From an archaeon (lineage in GTDB: Archaea > Thermoproteota > Nitrososphaeria > Nitrososphaerales > CADDZS01), in NCBI GenBank assembly GCA_021806865.1, contig JAKAPU010000051.1, positions 1-14,764 of the forward strand: DNA of 14,764 nt, given 5' to 3'. The translations under genes and the position numbers were made by a program. Positions within the stretch are counted from its first letter, which is position 1. Each line of letters begins with the position of its first letter. The notes under the pieces are model-generated. The model had not been told where the DNA came from and searched no databases. It saw only the letters and a list, made by a program, of their open reading frames with translations. Shown piece by piece: positions 11,951 to 14,764 of the stretch.

Positions 11951-13411
11951 TTGAAAAAAGCTGAGAAGGATTCTCTGGGAATTACTGCGAAGAAATCAGA
12001 TGATCTTTCAGAGTGGTACACGCAGGTCGTGCTGAAGGCAGAGCTCGCGGACTACACGACAGCGAAGGGCTTCATAGTCTTAAGGCCTTACGGGTTTGAG
12101 ATATGGGAACAGATTCGCCACTATTTTGATTCGAGAATAAGAAAAACCGGACATCACAACGCTTACTTTCCAACGTTGATCCCGGAGGTACTTCTGAAGA
12201 AAGAGTCTGAGCACTTTGAGGGATTCACGCCGGAAGTGTTCTGGGTCACACACTCCGGCACTGTGCCTCTGGCCGATAGGTACGCTGTCCGACCGACTTC
12301 GGAGACAATAATCCACGATTCGATGGCAAAGTGGATCAGGAGCTGGAGGGACCTTCCGATGCTTCTCAACGTCTGGAACTCTGTACTGCGAGCCGAGATA
12401 AAGTCAACAAAGCCGTTCATCAGGAGTGCGGAGTTCCTTTGGCAGGAAGGACACACTGCGCATGCAAACGAGGCTGAGGCGGAAAAAGAAGTCATGGACA
12501 TTTTGCTCACGTACAAGGACGTGATGGAAGACCTTCTTGCGATTCCCGTGAAAATCGGGAAAAAGAGCGACAGGGAAAAGTTCGTTGGAGCGGTCTACAC
12601 TACCACGCTCGAGGCGATGATGCCGGACGGGAGAGCCGTCCAGATGGGAACTTCCCACCACCTCGGGCAGAACTTTTCAAAGCCGTTTGAGATCCGCTTC
12701 CTCGGAGAGGATAGCGAGCTGCATTTTGTCTGGCAGACATCTTGGGGAATCTCTTGGAGATTGATAGGCGCTGCCATCATGGAGCATGGAGACGACAAGG
12801 GTTTGATTCTTCCGCCGAAGGCTGCGCCGATCCAAGTGGTGATAGTCCCGATAATCTTCTCATCGTCAAAGGCGGCCGAAGTCATGAAGAAATGTTTCGA
12901 GGTTGCTGATGAGCTTTCAGAGGCGGGCTTGCGCGTGCAGCTTGACTCAAGGGAGAACTACACACCGGGGTGGAAGTTCAACGAATGGGAACTGAAGGGA
13001 GTGCCGCTGAGGATAGAGATCGGGCCGAGGGATGTCGCTAGCAGCTCCGCAGTTCTCGTTCGCAGGGACACCGGCAGCAAAGAGAGCGTCTCTATGAGCA
13101 ATCTCGTCGGTTCGGTCAAGAACACATTGAATGATGTACACGCATCTATCTGGAAAAGAGCGGTGGAACGCCTAAATTCTCAGACCCATGAGGCGAGTTC
13201 ACTTTCGGAGCTTTCGAAGATTATTGAATCCGAAGGAGGTTTCGTGAAATCAATGTGGTGCGGTTCCGAGGACTGTGAGGCTAAAGTGAAAAATGACACT
13301 GGCGCGGATATTCGGCTTATTCCCTTCGACGAGAAACCTGATACTGGGTCGAAGTGCCTTGTCTGCAGCAAGGTATCGACAAAGACAGTTTATTTTGCCC
13401 GCGCGTACTAG
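11951..13411 (+). CDS. proS: Prolyl-tRNA synthetase, archaeal/eukaryal type
   Basis: This class IIa synthetase of 486 residues charges tRNA-Pro. Motifs: PLADRYAVRPTSET, then motif 2 RAEIKSTKPFIRSAEFLW with QEGHTAH, GTSHHLGQNFSKPF, and motif 3 WRLIGAAIMEHGDDKGLILPP. The anticodon-binding domain follows (VVIVPI...VQLDSRENYTPGWKFNEWELKG), then the C-terminal zinc-type domain of archaeal/eukaryal forms with Cys pairs WCGSEDC and CLVC and the characteristic final Tyr (YFARAY). The frame opens at a TTG at 11915, inside the protease gene; the TTG at 11951 has GGGGAG six bases upstream and lies 14 bases after the protease stop, so I use it. The stop overlaps the convergent aminotransferase gene by four bases. 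Confidence 0.96.
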   Translation: MKKAEKDSLGITAKKSDDLSEWYTQVVLKAELADYTTAKGFIVLRPYGFEIWEQIRHYFDSRIRKTGHHNAYFPTLIPEVLLKKESEHFEGFTPEVFWVTHSGTVPLADRYAVRPTSETIIHDSMAKWIRSWRDLPMLLNVWNSVLRAEIKSTKPFIRSAEFLWQEGHTAHANEAEAEKEVMDILLTYKDVMEDLLAIPVKIGKKSDREKFVGAVYTTTLEAMMPDGRAVQMGTSHHLGQNFSKPFEIRFLGEDSELHFVWQTSWGISWRLIGAAIMEHGDDKGLILPPKAAPIQVVIVPIIFSSSKAAEVMKKCFEVADELSEAGLRVQLDSRENYTPGWKFNEWELKGVPLRIEIGPRDVASSSAVLVRRDTGSKESVSMSNLVGSVKNTLNDVHASIWKRAVERLNSQTHEASSLSELSKIIESEGGFVKSMWCGSEDCEAKVKNDTGADIRLIPFDEKPDTGSKCLVCSKVSTKTVYFARAY

Positions 13412-14556
13412 TTTTTCAACGCAAGCTTCACCGCGGATGCCACTCTCCGAATCTCTTCCTGGGTGAGGAAAGGCTGGATCGGGACATGGAAGACGCTCTT
13501 GCAGATCTTCTCTGCATTTGGAAAGTCGCCCTCTTTGTATCCGTATTTTTCCTTGAAGTATGGCTGAAGGTGTATGGGCGTGGGCCAGGCGACATCGGCG
13601 TCGACTCCGTTCTCTTTGATTTTACTTACGAGTTTGTCGCGTGACATGCCAGCCTTTCTCTCGTCCACTGTGAGTGAGAATAGATACCACGCGTGCTCCT
13701 TCGGGTCTTTGACTTTTTGAAAACCGAGAGAGTCGATCTTGCCAAGCTCCTCCCTGAGAACAATCGCATTCTCTCTCCTCTTTGCATTCAACGAGTCAAG
13801 CACTTTTAGCTGCTCCAAGCCAATCGCAGCAGAAATTTCAAGCATTCTGAAATTATAGCCAAGTATCTTCTGGCTGTAGCGTACGACCTGACCCTGGTTT
13901 CTCGCCATTCTCAGCTGATCAGCTAGGGCGTCGTCGTTTGTCGTGATGAATCCACCTTCTCCAGTGTGGAGATTCTTCGTGGCGTAAGTACTGAAGCATG
14001 ACACGTCCGAAACAGAGCCAATCTTCTTTCCTCCAAGAGTTGCACCAATTGCCTCTGCTGCGTCTTCGACGACTCCGAATCCGTTTTCCCTTGCAATCTT
14101 TCCGATTCTTACAAGCTCCGCGGGAAGTCCATAGACATCGACAGGCTCGATGGCGACGGTGTTCTCGCTGACTCTTTCCTCCGCCTGTTCCGTATCAATA
14201 TTGAAAGTTTCGAGATCGACATCTGTAAACACTGGCACGCAGCCCGCATGGATCGCGGCGTTGGCTGTTGCTGCAAAACTGAAAGGTGTCGTAATGACCT
14301 CTTTGTGACCTGAGACCTTTCTTCCTTCAGAGACCGCCATCAACGCCAAATGAAGTGCGGAGGTGCCAGAGTTCACAGCTACGACGTGTTTACATCCGAT
14401 GTATTGCGAAAGCTCGATCTCAAACTGCTTGACATGCCTGCCCTGGACAAGCATGCCAGACCTCAGAATTGCAATGACATTTTTCTCAATGGTATCGTTG
14501 TTGAACGGCTTTGCCATCTTGACGCTTGATTTGGCCTGCCCGGCAGGATTGCTCAT
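13408..14556 (-). CDS. DegT/DnrJ/EryC1/StrS-family PLP aminotransferase
   Basis: This 382-residue fold-type I aminotransferase transfers an amino group, usually from Glu, to a keto-sugar nucleotide for surface polysaccharide or protein glycan synthesis. The PLP Lys is K194 in STYATKNLHTGEGG, the cofactor-pairing Asp is D165 in GVVEDAAEAIGA, and VNSGTSALHLAL binds the cofactor phosphate. YNFRMLEISAAIGLEQL and the terminal VPIQPFLTQEEI complete the family pattern. The ATG at 14556 fits a leaderless start because TTATAAA lies 27 bases upstream; an ATG at 14517 would only remove a polar 13-residue leader. The sugar substrate cannot be told from sequence. No other sugar-nucleotide gene is visible here. 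Confidence 0.92.
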   Translation of the reverse strand: MSNPAGQAKSSVKMAKPFNNDTIEKNVIAILRSGMLVQGRHVKQFEIELSQYIGCKHVVAVNSGTSALHLALMAVSEGRKVSGHKEVITTPFSFAATANAAIHAGCVPVFTDVDLETFNIDTEQAEERVSENTVAIEPVDVYGLPAELVRIGKIARENGFGVVEDAAEAIGATLGGKKIGSVSDVSCFSTYATKNLHTGEGGFITTNDDALADQLRMARNQGQVVRYSQKILGYNFRMLEISAAIGLEQLKVLDSLNAKRRENAIVLREELGKIDSLGFQKVKDPKEHAWYLFSLTVDERKAGMSRDKLVSKIKENGVDADVAWPTPIHLQPYFKEKYGYKEGDFPNAEKICKSVFHVPIQPFLTQEEIRRVASAVKLALKN

Positions 14557-14579
14557 GGCACAAACATGGCTAAGGACGG

Positions 14580-14586
14580 TTTATAA
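14580..14586 (-). promoter_or_regulatory. TATA box of the DegT-family aminotransferase gene
   Basis: TTATAAA on the minus strand is centred 27 bases before the ATG at 14556. It is one of the best TATA boxes in the window and supports leaderless initiation there. Confidence 0.55.
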
Positions 14587-14654
14587 CGTGAATCTATTGC
14601 CTTTGAGCACAGCTAGGCCAGTTGACGAACGCCTCATATGGTTCAAAGATTTTC

Positions 14655-14661
14655 TTATATA
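14655..14661 (+). promoter_or_regulatory. TATA box of the gene entering the right edge
   Basis: TTATATA is centred 28 bases before the ATG at 14686. A GGGGTAGGAG stretch (14671-14680) looks like a Shine-Dalgarno sequence, but with this TATA box it would lie upstream of the transcript start. Confidence 0.5.
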
Positions 14662-14685
14662 CCACTGGAAGGGGTAGGAGAACCC

Positions 14686-14764
14686 ATGCAACGTGCAGAG
14701 GAACTACTTCCAATAGTTCAAATCCAGACGCGTTCGAACACCGTGCCAGTCTATGCACTGCCGC
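14686..14764 (+). CDS. Partial gene at right edge, unidentified
   Basis: The first 26 codons of an open frame run off the window (starts MQRAEELLPIVQIQTRSN). A good TATA box 28 bases upstream and a purine-rich GGGGTAGGAG just before the ATG mark a real start. The visible N-terminus is soluble, with a helix then a short strand; too little is present to name a family. It is divergent from the aminotransferase gene, with 129 bases between start codons. Confidence 0.6.
   Translation, partial: MQRAEELLPIVQIQTRSNTVPVYALP

Noticed and set aside
14700..14740. TTCAAATC and TTCGAAC as tRNA T-loop signals
   Set aside because: Neither is flanked by complementary T-stem bases, and both fall inside the partial coding frame at the right edge.

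Overview
The window is archaeal, most likely from the Thaumarchaeota/Nitrososphaeria or a related TACK lineage (the lineage is an inference; the domain is well supported). Archaeal marks are ribosomal protein eS17, translation factor aIF1/SUI1, an archaeal/eukaryal-type prolyl-tRNA synthetase ending in Tyr, an archaeal-type triosephosphate isomerase and a Cgi121-like KEOPS subunit. TATA boxes lie about 27-31 bases before many start codons, which points to largely leaderless transcription. TTG and GTG starts are common. I see no transposase, integrase, CRISPR array, rRNA or tRNA.

Layout. Positions 1-905 hold an unknown Cys-rich protein (+) facing a tiny YHS-domain protein (-). A TatD-type nuclease gene (906-1673) follows. 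A tightly packed plus-strand operon (1763-4348) then encodes eS17, a ParB-fold SerK-like protein, a MoaD/ThiS/Urm1-like carrier ending Gly-Gly-Arg, a phosphoribosyltransferase and the Cgi121-like protein. Its last gene overlaps tail to tail with sua5/yrdC. Sua5 makes threonylcarbamoyl-AMP and KEOPS transfers that group to tRNA, so the two convergent genes belong to one pathway (t6A37). Next come a very acidic 34-residue ORF, triosephosphate isomerase, a DUF2905-like membrane protein (-) and a zinc alcohol dehydrogenase (+). The last two appear to share one TATA box. An 81-residue protein of unknown function follows.

From 7612 to 8256 there are two short minus-strand ORFs (a two-helix membrane protein and a 40-residue zinc ribbon), then the aIF1 promoter, a possible leaderless 19-codon upstream ORF whose stop overlaps the aIF1 start, aIF1 itself and a small zinc-ribbon gene. 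Converging on these is thyX (FAD-dependent thymidylate synthase) with a lysine-rich 46-residue gene coupled to it by an ATGA overlap. Positions 9578-10526 are gene-poor and contain a strong hairpin and a G-run cluster. A CPBP intramembrane protease and prolyl-tRNA synthetase then form a plus-strand pair. A DegT/DnrJ/EryC1 aminotransferase (-) and the first 26 codons of an unidentified gene (+) close the window.

Most of the window is informational and core metabolism: translation, tRNA modification, dTMP synthesis and glycolysis/gluconeogenesis. I found no clear new defence or mobile system. The more unusual points are the bidirectional TATA, the upstream ORF on aIF1, the carrier with one residue beyond GlyGly, and several very small genes (YHS, zinc ribbons, acidic, lysine-rich) that length cut-offs would hide.
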